A DNA stretch of 64,000 nt from Pseudomonas brassicacearum (GCF_003732265.1 NZ_MOBK01000007.1:248001-312000), one strand, 5' to 3'. Numbered from the stretch's first letter, positions 26,480 to 35,630 are shown. Notes: generated from the letters alone by a model not told the origin. Numbers and translations: made by a program.

Positions 26480-27145
26480 ATGTCGCGCTACCTTTTTTTA
26501 TCGCTGTGCGTGTTTTTTTCAGTGGCTCAAGCCGACGAAAAAACCTCCGCAAACAACCCTCACGATCTTGCTTACAGCCTGGGCGCGAGCCTCGGTGAGC
26601 GCCTGCGCCAGGAGGTTCCCGATCTACAACTTCAGGCACTGCTGGAAGGTTTGCAGCAAGCGTATCAAGGCAAGCCACTGGCATTGAAGGACGAGCAGAT
26701 CGAGCGAATCCTGGCCGAGCATGAAGCCCAGCTCGCCGAGCAACCGGCGCTCCCGCAAAGCGAAGCTGCACTGGAAAAAGAGCAGCGATTTCTCACCGAG
26801 GAAAAAGCCAAACCGGGTGTTCGCGAATTGGCTGATGGGGTGTTGCTGACGGAGCTGACTCCCGGCACCGGTGCCAAGGCCGGCCCAAATGGCAAGGTCC
26901 AGGTTTTGTATGTCGGGCGCCTGCCTGATGGCACGGTGTTCGATCAGAACAGTCAGCCGCAGTGGTTCAGTCTCGACAGCGTGATCAACGGCTGGCGCAG
27001 CGCACTGCAAAATATGCCGGTGGGTGCGAAATGGCGCCTGGTGATTCCATCGTCACAAGCCTATGGCGCAGACGGTGCCGGCGACCTGATCGCACCCTTC
27101 ACCCCACTGGTATTTGAAGTTGAATTGCGCGGCGCTACCAGCTGA
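26480..27145 (+). CDS. FKBP-type peptidyl-prolyl isomerase, exported
   Basis: A 221-residue protein from ATG 26480 with a signal peptide (cleavage near AQA-DEK, residue 20). The N-terminal FKBP dimerisation domain (DLAYSLGASLGERLRQEVPDL) is followed by the isomerase domain (GKVQVLYVGRLPDGTVFDQ; GWRSALQNMPVGAKWRLVIPSSQAYG). It would assist folding in the periplasm, like FkpA/Mip proteins. The longer frame starting at 26429 would mask the signal peptide. The gene is flanked by algP and algQ on the other strand. Confidence 0.92.
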   Translation: MSRYLFLSLCVFFSVAQADEKTSANNPHDLAYSLGASLGERLRQEVPDLQLQALLEGLQQAYQGKPLALKDEQIERILAEHEAQLAEQPALPQSEAALEKEQRFLTEEKAKPGVRELADGVLLTELTPGTGAKAGPNGKVQVLYVGRLPDGTVFDQNSQPQWFSLDSVINGWRSALQNMPVGAKWRLVIPSSQAYGADGAGDLIAPFTPLVFEVELRGATS

Positions 27146-27156
27146 AAAACAGGCAT

Positions 27157-27187
27157 AAAAAAACGGCGCGCAGTGCGCACCGTTTTT
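27157..27187. terminator. Bidirectional terminator between the FKBP gene and algQ
   Basis: AAAACGG and CCGTTTT arms enclose a GCGC/GCGC inner stem; A and T runs flank both sides, so it can end both convergent genes. Confidence 0.85.
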
Positions 27188-27204
27188 AGCTTGCCGGGAG
27201 GGAT

Positions 27205-27663
27205 TCAGGCCTGAACCGAATCCTCTTCCTTGTGAGCGGTATGCAACACTTCGATCAGGCAATCTTCCAGTTCGAAGCGTTCATGCAACAGGCCGCCCAA
27301 CTCCTTGAATTTCTCCGCGACGCACTTGCCTGCATCACACAGGTCGTTGAACGCAAGCAGCTTCTCGGTGATGACATCGATGCGCGGGTAGATTGTCTCG
27401 GCCAGCTCCAGACCACGCTTGTCGTTGAAGGCCTTGGCCTCCCCCGTCAACTGCTCGTAGATCTCGAAGTGCCCGGCAGACACGTAATCGACCAGCACGC
27501 CGCAGAACTCCTGCAAGGGCTTCCGGTCTTCGCTCAGCGCTTCAGGCTTTGCACCGAGCTTGTCGTAGGCATCAATCAGATCTTTACGCTCCTGCAACCA
27601 GCGATCGATCAGCAGGTGCACTCCGCCCCAGCGTTCCTGAGCATTCTGACAACTTTCGAGCAT
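27205..27663 (-). CDS. algQ: Anti-sigma-70 factor AlgQ/Rsd
   Basis: A 152-residue cytoplasmic helical protein, MLESCQNAQERWGGVHLLIDRWLQERKDLI at the start. E. coli Rsd binds sigma-70 region 4 in stationary phase. The P. aeruginosa homologue AlgQ (AlgR2) affects alginate, siderophore and other genes. Length and conserved segments (LCDAGKCVAEKFKELGGLLHERF) match. It follows algP and the FKBP gene and precedes dsbB, the PAO1 order. Confidence 0.95.
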   Translation of the reverse strand: MLESCQNAQERWGGVHLLIDRWLQERKDLIDAYDKLGAKPEALSEDRKPLQEFCGVLVDYVSAGHFEIYEQLTGEAKAFNDKRGLELAETIYPRIDVITEKLLAFNDLCDAGKCVAEKFKELGGLLHERFELEDCLIEVLHTAHKEEDSVQA

Positions 27664-27840
27664 GGTGATCTCTCTTCCCTTGTGGGTCAGCTGCTCTATG
27701 CCTGCTCGCCTCTTGTTACGTCAGTGGGCGGTCAGGCAGAGCGTCATCGAGCAACATAATTCCAATGACACGTGCGGGCCAGATTATGCCCGCGCGACTG
27801 TGGCTTCAAGGTACGCAGGAGATAAAGTTCATACAAGTGT

Positions 27841-28392
27841 TTAATCGCCCATCTGCACCCGGTGCGACGACACGCCGCTGAGCGGTCGCTCACACGCGAG
27901 CCAAACGACGCGAAGCAACTGATAAACCCCCAGAATCGTCACCCCGATAAAGAACAGCAGGCTCCATTCCGGAATGCTCAGGTCGAACAGGGTCCAGGAA
28001 ATCTCGGCACAATCGGCCTCCCCCTTGAACATCTCCGTGACCCGGCACAACCAGGGCATGTTCTCGTAGGTCACCTCCAGACTGGACGAGCACGTCAAGA
28101 GCTGATGCATGGGATCACTTTGCAGCAATATCTGTCGCCACGCCGTAATCATGCCCGCGAGACTGCAGAAAAATCCGAGCAACCAATACAGGAACGATCC
28201 AAAGCGCCCTGGGCCCTGCACGGAGGCTGCCAGGCAGATACCCGTGAGCAGCGCCAGACAAACCCGCTGCAAAACGCACAAGCCGCAAGGTTTGAGTCCG
28301 ACCGCGTATTCCAGGTAATAGGAAACGCCCAAGGCCAGGGAACCTGTAATGAAAACCATGAAAAACAAGGAGCGTGAGCAGGCCAAAGACAT
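27841..28392 (-). CDS. dsbB: DsbB-family disulfide bond formation protein
   Basis: A 183-residue inner-membrane quinone reductase that reoxidises DsbA. Four hydrophobic helices are visible. The first redox pair is CGLC at 36-39. The second periplasmic loop has cysteines at 101, 116 and 128, of which 101 and 128 probably form the DsbA-reacting pair. The locus position near algQ corresponds to the second Pseudomonas DsbB (DsbH/DsbB2) rather than the main copy. Confidence 0.92.
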   Translation of the reverse strand: MSLACSRSLFFMVFITGSLALGVSYYLEYAVGLKPCGLCVLQRVCLALLTGICLAASVQGPGRFGSFLYWLLGFFCSLAGMITAWRQILLQSDPMHQLLTCSSSLEVTYENMPWLCRVTEMFKGEADCAEISWTLFDLSIPEWSLLFFIGVTILGVYQLLRVVWLACERPLSGVSSHRVQMGD

Positions 28393-28598
28393 GGCTTTTC
28401 CGTACCAATAGAGACAGGTGGTTACGGTAGAGGAAAGCGCGCCAGCCTTTCAAGGCAGGCCGGCACGGACACTTCACCAGAAGTGTAGGGAATTCCCGAC
28501 AGTGTCGAGAGGAATCGGTGTAGTCCTCTGTAGGACGATGCCGACCAGGGACTACAAAGCCAAACACGCGACGCGTTTCGACCCTAGAGAACACCGCC

Positions 28599-28628
28599 CC
28601 TGTAGCAGCTGCCGAAGGCTGCTACAGG
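28599..28628. repeat. Perfect 11-bp hairpin after hemY (second REP-like family)
   Basis: CCTGTAGCAGC and GCTGCTACAGG form a perfect stem around an 8-base loop, seven bases past the hemY stop. CCTGTAGCAGCTGCCGAAGG resembles another interspersed palindrome family of fluorescens-group genomes. Lacking a T run, it is more a 3' mRNA stabiliser than a classical terminator. Confidence 0.7.
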
Positions 28629-28635
28629 ACCGGTT

Positions 28636-29874
28636 TCAGGCGTAAACGGGAGCGGGCAACGGTGCCGCCAGCAGGCGCTCATCGAGCATGCCCAAGCCTT
28701 CCTGGAACAGCTGATTGCTGCGCTCCGTGTCGCCCAGTTGCGCCAGCAAACGCGCCAGTTCCGCACAAGCTTCCGGGTTGCGCTGAACCCGCAGACTGCT
28801 TTCCAGATAGTCTCGCGCCTTGCCCCACAAGCTGTTTTGCAGGCACAAGCGGCCCAGTGTCAGCAACAGGCTCGGGTCGGCCGGATGATCCTTGAGCCAG
28901 CCCTCGGCAGTCTGCAGTTGCCGAGCGGGATCGCTGCCGCGAACCAGTCCGTACAAACGCGCCAGATGGCTGTCGTAATTACGTTTGAGGGCCGTGCGTA
29001 GAACCTCCTCCGCTTCGACCTGCGCTCCCAGTTGTCGTAGCTGCTCGGCATAGGCCAGCACCAATTGCGGCTCCTGACGTTGAGCCGACGAGAGCTGTTG
29101 CCAGGCGCGAGTGAGCGATTGCAAACCGACCTTGCCATCTTCTTCCTGATGCGCCGCCAGTGACAGGTTTTCACCCCACGCGCGTCGCTCCAGTTCGGCC
29201 AGTTCGGCGGGCGGCAGGACTTTATCCTTGCGCAGCTCGGGCAACAGGCGAATCACCGCCGACCAGTCGCCGCGCTGCTGAAGCAGGCGCTGTAACTGGC
29301 GCAATGTCTGGGCGTTATGGGGATGACGTTCATGCATGGCCTGGAGGGTGGCCAAGGCACCGTCAGTATCGCCACGGTCGGTCTGCAATTGGGCGTGACT
29401 CAAGGCAATCGCCAATTCGGCCTGCGGCTGGCGCTCTAGGGCGCGCTCCAGCAAGTTGTCGCTTTCTTCGTAATGACCCTGTTCGTTGGCGGCACGTGCC
29501 GCACCGAGGTAGTACAGCAGTGGCTGGCGCTCAGCTTCGGCAGCGCGATGCAAATGACGCTGCGCACTTGCCCAGCGACCTTCCGCCAGATCCAGTTGAC
29601 CGTGCTCGATCGCCACTTGCACCCGGCGGCTGCGATTGCGCCGTGACCAGGGATTGACCACACCACTGGAGGTCATCACCAGCTCAACCAGCACCTTGAT
29701 ACCCCAGAACAGCAGCCACAACACCGCGACCAATGCGAGGGTCGCCCACAGGCTCGATTCGTAACGAAAGCTCTTGTAGGCAATCAGCACGTAACCGGCA
29801 TGCTCGGCAATCGCCAACCCCAGCGCGGCAGCAGCGGCGATCACCAGGAACACGATCACATAGAGGCGTTTCAT
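28636..29874 (-). CDS. hemY: HemY heme-biosynthesis-associated TPR protein
   Basis: A 412-residue inner-membrane protein: two N-terminal membrane helices (YVIVFLVIAAAAALGLAIAEHAG and ATLALVAVLWLLFWGIKVLVEL) then TPR-like helices to the end. The proteobacterial HemY (not protoporphyrinogen oxidase) is a scaffold-like protein of uncertain role in tetrapyrrole synthesis. Its start overlaps the hemX stop by 4 bases. It is the last gene of the hemCDXY operon. Confidence 0.93.
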   Translation of the reverse strand: MKRLYVIVFLVIAAAAALGLAIAEHAGYVLIAYKSFRYESSLWATLALVAVLWLLFWGIKVLVELVMTSSGVVNPWSRRNRSRRVQVAIEHGQLDLAEGRWASAQRHLHRAAEAERQPLLYYLGAARAANEQGHYEESDNLLERALERQPQAELAIALSHAQLQTDRGDTDGALATLQAMHERHPHNAQTLRQLQRLLQQRGDWSAVIRLLPELRKDKVLPPAELAELERRAWGENLSLAAHQEEDGKVGLQSLTRAWQQLSSAQRQEPQLVLAYAEQLRQLGAQVEAEEVLRTALKRNYDSHLARLYGLVRGSDPARQLQTAEGWLKDHPADPSLLLTLGRLCLQNSLWGKARDYLESSLRVQRNPEACAELARLLAQLGDTERSNQLFQEGLGMLDERLLAAPLPAPVYA

Positions 29875-31025
29875 GGCGTTGCCTCCTGGGCGGTACCTGC
29901 AGCAGGTTTTGCCATGGGCTTGATCGAGTCTTCAGCGTTGACATTACGCCGCTCCAGATAACCCTGGACTGCGCTCAGCGTACCGGTCAGATCCGGCGTG
30001 ACGACGGTGACCCGTTGCTTGCTCAACTCGCCAACCTGCTCCAGCATCACTTTGCTCTGGGGGTTGTCCTGGTTGAAGTTGCCGGTCAACACATCCCGCG
30101 CCTCCGCCAGCGCCTGGGTGTACACCGCGGCCTGGCCATTGAGCGCGGCCCATTGCGCCTGCTCCAGCGCCAGGCTCAGGGCAAGACGCACCTGGCTCAG
30201 GCTCTGCCCGGCCAACAGTGGACGGACATTTTTGTCAGCACTGAAGTCGATGCGGATATAACGGGAGATCTGATCCCACCACTGCGCCCAGCGACTGGCA
30301 CCGTCGCCATCAGCGGTCAGACCCAACAGAGATTCGCCGCGATCCTTGTACTCGGGCGCCAGCTCGGTGAGGTCTATCACTTGATCACGCAACGCGCCCA
30401 GCCGCAGGAACAACCCGGTGCGATCCGGCTGCTCAGTGCTGCGCAACGCCACGAGGGTTTTGGCCACTTGTTCGCGCGCGGCGAAGGAGCCCGGATCGTT
30501 CTGTTCACGGAGAATGTCGTCGGCACCCTGCACCAGCGCCTGCGCGCTGCTGATGTCCTGCAAGGCAGAGAGTCGCAGGCTGGCCAGACGCAACAAATGC
30601 TCGGCCTCGGCCAGGCGCCAGTCCTTGCGGCTGGCACCGAGGACGGTTTCCAGGCGCTGGTTCAGGCGTTGTTGATCGCCCTGCAACTGCGTGACCAAAC
30701 GGGCGCGTGCATCCAGTTCATCAACGGCGGGTAACTGTTCCAGACGGGCGCTGATGCGCTGTTCATTGAGCTTGAGGCTTTGCGCCTGGTCGTTCAGCGC
30801 TTGCACCTGAGCCAGTTGCTGCTGGTTATTGGCTTGCAGGTGACGCACCTGCCAGACACCCCAACCGCCCACGGCAACACCGGCAGCGCCGAGCAACAGC
30901 GCGACGATTGCCAGCCCATTGCCTCGACGCTGCACTTCAGCGGGTGGCGTCGTTTCAACCGGAGTTTCAACCGGTGCATCAAGCACTGGCTGGACGTCAT
31001 CTTTAGGCAAGGCAGTTTCGCTCAC
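29871..31025 (-). CDS. hemX: HemX (uroporphyrinogen-III C-methyltransferase-like)
   Basis: A 384-residue protein with a GTG start (31025). A Pro/Thr-rich N-terminal tail precedes one membrane helix (GLAIVALLLGAAGVAVGGWGVW, about 35-56), then a long coiled coil and helical domain. Databases often call it a methyltransferase, but no SAM-binding methylase motif is visible, so a structural role alongside HemY is more likely. It lies 16 bases after hemD. Confidence 0.92.
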   Translation of the reverse strand: MSETALPKDDVQPVLDAPVETPVETTPPAEVQRRGNGLAIVALLLGAAGVAVGGWGVWQVRHLQANNQQQLAQVQALNDQAQSLKLNEQRISARLEQLPAVDELDARARLVTQLQGDQQRLNQRLETVLGASRKDWRLAEAEHLLRLASLRLSALQDISSAQALVQGADDILREQNDPGSFAAREQVAKTLVALRSTEQPDRTGLFLRLGALRDQVIDLTELAPEYKDRGESLLGLTADGDGASRWAQWWDQISRYIRIDFSADKNVRPLLAGQSLSQVRLALSLALEQAQWAALNGQAAVYTQALAEARDVLTGNFNQDNPQSKVMLEQVGELSKQRVTVVTPDLTGTLSAVQGYLERRNVNAEDSIKPMAKPAAGTAQEATP

Positions 31026-31041
31026 GTATCCATCCTTTGCA

Positions 31042-31809
31042 TTAGAGAACGGGTTCGGGATGCTCCCGTAACGCCGTCAGCAAAGCCGCGGCACTGGCGC
31101 CGCGACAATCCACAACTGTTTGGGCCCCGGCGGCACGTGCCAGTTCGGCGACCCTGGGGCTTGGAACAAACAACGGCAACCGCGCCAATTGTGGCCAGGC
31201 AACGCCGGCCAGTTGATGCAGGTGCTCAAAACCTTGTCCACTGCTGACCACCAGCCCGTTCAAGCGTTCCGCTTCGATCCGGTCATGCAGTGCCGCCGGC
31301 GGGTAGTGAGGCAGGCCGCGACGATACAACTCCAGATACTCGACACTAGCACCAAGCTCGCGCAAACGCTCTGCCAGGAGTTCGCGCCCGCCTTCCCCAC
31401 GCATGATCAACACGCGCGGATCGGGCCGGTTGATAGCCTCACGCAACCCGGGAAGTTCAAGCAAGGCTTCGCTGTCATCACCTTCGACCGGAAAGCTCAC
31501 GTCCAGCCCGCGCTCCTCAAGGATTTTCGCGGTGGCGGCGCCCACACTGAACCACTTCAGCGCCGGGGGCTGCGACCAAGACTGGTCGACCAGATCAACT
31601 GCGATTCTGGCCGCGGGTTTGCTGACCACGATCACCGCACAAAAGCGATCCAGTACCTGAATCAGCGCGCGCATTGTGTCAGAGGCCGGGATCGGCTCGA
31701 TTTCCAAAAGCGGCAAGCTGCTGCTGAAAATCCCCGCTTGCGCCAGAACCTCGCTCAGCGCCGCGGATTCATCCGCAGGGCGCGTCAGCAGCAAGCGCCA
31801 GCCAGTCAC
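31042..31809 (-). CDS. hemD: Uroporphyrinogen-III synthase
   Basis: A 255-residue enzyme that cyclises hydroxymethylbilane with inversion of ring D. MTGWRLLLTRPADESAALSEVLAQAG and the later LNGLVVSSGQGFEHL and ARLPLFVPSPRVAELARAAG segments match the two-lobed HemD fold. The start is GTG 31809, overlapping the hemC stop (GTGA), which indicates translational coupling. Confidence 0.95.
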   Translation of the reverse strand: MTGWRLLLTRPADESAALSEVLAQAGIFSSSLPLLEIEPIPASDTMRALIQVLDRFCAVIVVSKPAARIAVDLVDQSWSQPPALKWFSVGAATAKILEERGLDVSFPVEGDDSEALLELPGLREAINRPDPRVLIMRGEGGRELLAERLRELGASVEYLELYRRGLPHYPPAALHDRIEAERLNGLVVSSGQGFEHLHQLAGVAWPQLARLPLFVPSPRVAELARAAGAQTVVDCRGASAAALLTALREHPEPVL

Positions 31810-32747
31810 TCGTGACCTGCCTCGCCATACACCGCTTTCAGGATATCGTCGGCGCCCTGGCTCAAAAGGTCCTCGGCGACTTGCACGCCCAAGGTTTCAG
31901 CGTCAGCGCGTGGCGCACGGGCCTCGGCGCTGAGCAACAGGCCGCCACTTGGATCACCGACCAGGCCACGCAACCAGATCTGCTCGCCTTCCAGCACGGC
32001 GTAGCAGGCGATCGGCACTTGGCAGCCACCGTTCAAATGTTTGTTGAGGGCACGTTCGGCGGTCACGCGAGTGGCGGTGTCCAGATGGTGTAGCGGCGCC
32101 AACAGGGCGTGGATTTCGCTGTCCGCCGTGCGGCATTCGATACCGACTGCGCCCTGGCCACCGGCCGGCAGGCTGTCGTCGACACTGATGGCCGAGGTGA
32201 TGCGATCTTCGAAGCCGAGGCGAATCAGGCCAGCGGCGGCGAGGATGATGGCGTCGTACTCACCTGCATCGAGCTTGGCCAGGCGCGTATTGACGTTGCC
32301 ACGCAGGAAGCGGATCTGCAGGTCCGGGCGACGGGTCAGCAACTGGGCCTGACGGCGCAGGCTGGAGGTGCCGACAACGCTGCCTTGTGGCAATTCATCG
32401 AGGCTGGCGTAGGTGTTGGAGACGAACGCATCGCGCGGGTCTTCACGCTCGCAGATGCAAAACAGGCCGAGCCCTTCGGGGAAGTCCATCGGCACGTCTT
32501 TCATCGAATGCACGGCGATGTCGGCTTCGTTTTCCAGCAGCGCGGTTTCCAGCTCTTTGACGAACAGACCCTTGCCGCCGATTTTCGACAGCGGCGAGTC
32601 CAGCAGCTTGTCGCCGCGACTGACCATGGGCACCAGTGTCACGAGCAGACCGGGATGGGCCTCTTCCAGACGGGCTTTGACGTATTCGGCCTGCCATAGG
32701 GCCAGAGCACTTTTGCGGGTGGCGATGCGGATTTCGCGAGAGGACAT
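31806..32747 (-). CDS. hemC: Porphobilinogen deaminase (hydroxymethylbilane synthase)
   Basis: A 313-residue enzyme that polymerises four porphobilinogens. The dipyrromethane cofactor attaches to Cys242 in NGGCQVPIACYA. The catalytic aspartate is in the SMKDVPMDFPEGL block (about D84), and the arginines of GTSSLRRQAQL bind substrate. It is first of the hemCDXY operon, 138 bases after algR in the same direction. Confidence 0.97.
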   Translation of the reverse strand: MSSREIRIATRKSALALWQAEYVKARLEEAHPGLLVTLVPMVSRGDKLLDSPLSKIGGKGLFVKELETALLENEADIAVHSMKDVPMDFPEGLGLFCICEREDPRDAFVSNTYASLDELPQGSVVGTSSLRRQAQLLTRRPDLQIRFLRGNVNTRLAKLDAGEYDAIILAAAGLIRLGFEDRITSAISVDDSLPAGGQGAVGIECRTADSEIHALLAPLHHLDTATRVTAERALNKHLNGGCQVPIACYAVLEGEQIWLRGLVGDPSGGLLLSAEARAPRADAETLGVQVAEDLLSQGADDILKAVYGEAGHE

Positions 32748-32885
32748 GGATCAATCCGTACTGAATAGATACGGCGGATAATAACAGCTCAGCCAAATCC
32801 ACTTTGACTTGTATCAGGTACTGCATGGCCTCCCTGGCCTGGATGTCCGGCAAGCGGGTGAGAAATTCGCCCGGTGAACGGCGAA

Positions 32886-33632
32886 TTAAAGCTGCTGCAT
32901 CATCTTGCGCACGCCGGCCACATGGCGCCGGCTGACGATCAATGCGTCGCCATTCAAACCTTTGAGGAACAACTGGAAATGCCCCAGGGGTGTGCGCTGA
33001 AGGCGTTCGATACGCTCGCGGGCAACCAGGGCGTTGCGGTGGATTCGCACGAACCGGTCGCCAAACTCATCCTCAAGGGCCTTGAGTGGCTCATCCAGCA
33101 ACACTTCGCCGCTTTCATGACGCAAGGTCACGTATTTGTGGTCGGCAATGAAGTAGACCACCTGATCCAGCGGGATCAGCTCGATGCCCTTTCGGGTTCG
33201 CGCGCTGATGTGGCTACGGGGGCCGCTGCCACTTTCGGCGGCGGGACGCGTCAGGGCGGCGAGTTGGAGACGATTGGGTCGCTCGGCTTTCTTTAATGCA
33301 TCGTGAAGATGTTCAGTACGCACAGGTTTCACCACATAGCCTACGGCGCTGGCCTGTAAGGCTTCCACGGCAAATTCATCGGGTCCTGCGCAAAACACCA
33401 CAGCGGGCGGTGTTTCGCGTTCGCACAACCGCGCAGCCACTTGCAGGCCGTCAAGGCCTGGCATGCGGATATCGAGCAGCACGATATCCGGTTTGTGGCT
33501 GTCGATCAGTGCCAACGCCTCTTCGCCGTTCGTGGCGCTGGGCTCCAGGACACTGTATCCCTCGAGTTCGCCGACCATTCGGCTCAGGCGCTCGCGGGCC
33601 AGGGGTTCGTCATCAACGATCAGGACATTCAT
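32886..33632 (-). CDS. algR: Response regulator AlgR (LytTR type)
   Basis: A 248-residue regulator: receiver domain with phospho-acceptor Asp54 (IVLLDIRMPGLDG) and a C-terminal LytTR DNA-binding domain (about 145-245; IELIPLDQVVYFIADHKYVTL). In P. aeruginosa it controls alginate, twitching and other virulence genes. The start ATG 33632 gives the canonical MNVLIVDDEPLARERL and exactly the PAO1 length; the longer frame is rejected. The stop of a short fimS/algZ-like remnant overlaps this ATG by 4 bases, but no complete cognate sensor is present. Confidence 0.96.
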   Translation of the reverse strand: MNVLIVDDEPLARERLSRMVGELEGYSVLEPSATNGEEALALIDSHKPDIVLLDIRMPGLDGLQVAARLCERETPPAVVFCAGPDEFAVEALQASAVGYVVKPVRTEHLHDALKKAERPNRLQLAALTRPAAESGSGPRSHISARTRKGIELIPLDQVVYFIADHKYVTLRHESGEVLLDEPLKALEDEFGDRFVRIHRNALVARERIERLQRTPLGHFQLFLKGLNGDALIVSRRHVAGVRKMMQQL

Positions 33633-33841
33633 ATTGCGCTGGATTCCTGCGTGAGTCTCGCACAAGGATAGCGTAGACAAGTGAAGTGACGTCCGTCACC
33701 GCGATCCACGCTAAGACTAGCGCGAGGGCCAAAAAGTGCCGCGAGATCGGCGGCTAAATTTTCAACTGCCGCGTGATTGGAGGCTCTGGCCCGCGTTGGC
33801 GAGGGATCGCCGTAGGGTTTGCCGATACACAATATGAACAC
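33629..33841 (-). pseudogene. Remnant of the sensor gene fimS/algZ (C-terminal end only)
   Basis: The last about 50 codons of this 70-codon frame read AALFGPRASLSVDRGDG then RHFTCLRYPCAR, which looks like the C-terminal end of a LytS/AlgZ-type histidine kinase ATPase domain (RL-ALFG-ASL pattern). Its TGA overlaps the algR start (ATGA), as a sensor-regulator pair would. Upstream of about 33780 the likeness fades, and a stop closes the frame about 15 bases before the GTG at 33841. The membrane and histidine-phosphorylation parts are gone: only 459 bp separate algR from argH. The homology is my recognition, not a search result. Confidence 0.6.
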
Positions 33842-34091
33842 CCCCTCTTCTTATAGTCAGTAATCGCACCGATAAGTGCGCTGTTCCTACTGTCCAACTG
33901 TAGACGGTTGCCGGGACGTCATTGCTCAATTGAAAAATATCGTTGCGCAATTTTCCGAAGGCTCACCTTGAGTATGGACCGCGCCATCAGAAAAAAACGT
34001 ATCGACCAGTGTCAGCGACAGGATTGGCAACCCTGTTATTATCCGCGACAGCTTTCAACGTCACTTTTCTCCAGCCGATACGAGCGAATTC

Positions 34092-35486
34092 ATGAGCACT
34101 GACAAGACCAATCAGTCCTGGGGCGGCCGCTTCAGTGAACCCGTCGACGCCTTCGTCGCCCGCTTCACCGCCTCCGTCACTTTCGACCAGCGCCTGTATC
34201 GCCACGACATCATGGGCTCGATCGCCCACGCCACCATGCTGGCCAAGGTCGGCGTGCTGACCGATGCCGAGCGCGACAGCATCATCGATGGCCTGAACAC
34301 CATCCAGGGTGAAATCGAGGCCGGCCAGTTCGACTGGCGCATCGACCTCGAAGACGTGCACATGAACATCGAGGCGCGCCTGACCGATCGCATCGGCGTC
34401 ACCGGCAAGAAGCTGCACACCGGCCGCAGCCGTAACGACCAGGTCGCCACCGATATCCGTCTGTGGCTGCGGGACGAGATCGACCTGATCCTGGGCGAAA
34501 TCACCCGCCTGCAACAAGGCTTGCTGGAGCAGGCCGAGCGCGAAGCCGGCAGCATCATGCCCGGCTTCACTCACCTGCAAACCGCACAGCCTGTGACCTT
34601 CGGGCACCACATGCTGGCCTGGTTCGAAATGCTCAGCCGCGACTACGAGCGCCTGGTCGACTGCCGTAAGCGTACCAATCGCATGCCATTGGGCAGCGCC
34701 GCGCTGGCGGGCACCACCTACCCGATCGACCGCGAATTCACCGCGCAACTGCTGGGCTTCGACGCCGTCGGCGGCAACTCGCTGGACAACGTGTCGGATC
34801 GTGACTTCGCCATCGAGTTCTGCTCGGCGGCGAGCATCGCGATGATGCACCTGTCGCGGTTCTCCGAAGAGCTGGTGCTGTGGACCAGCGCGCAATTCCA
34901 GTTCATCGATCTGCCGGACCGCTTCTGCACAGGCAGCTCGATCATGCCGCAAAAGAAAAACCCGGACGTGCCGGAACTGGTTCGCGGCAAATCCGGCCGC
35001 GTCTTCGGCGCACTGATGGGCCTGCTGACCTTGATGAAGGGCCAGCCGTTGGCCTACAACAAGGACAATCAGGAAGACAAGGAGCCGCTGTTCGACGCCG
35101 CCGATACCCTGCGCGACTCGCTGCGGGCCTTTGCCGACATGATCCCGGCAATCAAACCCAAGCACGCAATGATGCGCGAAGCGGCCCTGCGCGGCTTCTC
35201 CACCGCCACCGACCTGGCCGACTACCTGGTGCGCCGTGGCCTGCCGTTCCGTGACTGTCACGAAATTGTTGGCCATGCGGTGAAGTACGGTGTGGAAAGC
35301 GGCAAGGATCTGGCGGAAATGAGCCTGGAAGAGCTGCGCAAGTTCAGCGACCAGATCGATCAGGACGTGTTTGCCGTGCTGACCCTGGAAGGTTCGGTGA
35401 ATGCCCGTGACCATATCGGCGGCACTGCGCCGGCACAGGTCAAGCAGGCAGTGGTTCGCGGCCAGGCGCTACTCGCCAGCCGCTAA
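34092..35486 (+). CDS. argH: Argininosuccinate lyase
   Basis: A 464-residue enzyme of the fumarase/aspartase superfamily that splits argininosuccinate to arginine and fumarate, the last step of arginine synthesis. The start MSTDKTNQSWGGRFSEPVD and the signature loop GSSIMPQKKNPDVPEL with the catalytic serine (near residue 283) are present. It is divergent from algR. The roughly 250 bases upstream of its ATG hold its promoter and no other gene. Confidence 0.98.
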   Translation: MSTDKTNQSWGGRFSEPVDAFVARFTASVTFDQRLYRHDIMGSIAHATMLAKVGVLTDAERDSIIDGLNTIQGEIEAGQFDWRIDLEDVHMNIEARLTDRIGVTGKKLHTGRSRNDQVATDIRLWLRDEIDLILGEITRLQQGLLEQAEREAGSIMPGFTHLQTAQPVTFGHHMLAWFEMLSRDYERLVDCRKRTNRMPLGSAALAGTTYPIDREFTAQLLGFDAVGGNSLDNVSDRDFAIEFCSAASIAMMHLSRFSEELVLWTSAQFQFIDLPDRFCTGSSIMPQKKNPDVPELVRGKSGRVFGALMGLLTLMKGQPLAYNKDNQEDKEPLFDAADTLRDSLRAFADMIPAIKPKHAMMREAALRGFSTATDLADYLVRRGLPFRDCHEIVGHAVKYGVESGKDLAEMSLEELRKFSDQIDQDVFAVLTLEGSVNARDHIGGTAPAQVKQAVVRGQALLASR

Positions 35487-35511
35487 ATCGCTAAATCGCT
35501 AAATCGCTAAA
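35482..35511. repeat. Tandem octamer ATCGCTAA at the argH stop
   Basis: From the argH stop codon the unit CGCTAAAT occurs three times in tandem, followed by a fourth CGCTAAAA. Each copy brings a TAA in a different position, and the array runs directly into a REPIN. Confidence 0.8.
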
Positions 35512-35512
35512 A

Positions 35513-35609
35513 GCTTCGCGAGCAAGCCCGCTCCCACACTTGATCTCCAGTGCTCACAAATTATGTGTTCACCAAGTCAAATGTGGGAGCGGGCTTGCTC
35601 GCGAAAGCG
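35513..35609. repeat. REPIN, GGGAGCGGGCTTGCTCGCG type
   Basis: GCTTCGCGAGCAAGCCCGCT and its inverted copy (AGCGGGCTTGCTCGCGAAAGC) are about 45 bases apart, between the convergent ends of argH and the GST gene. Confidence 0.85.
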
Positions 35610-35630
35610 ATATCAAAAACGCTACAAAAC

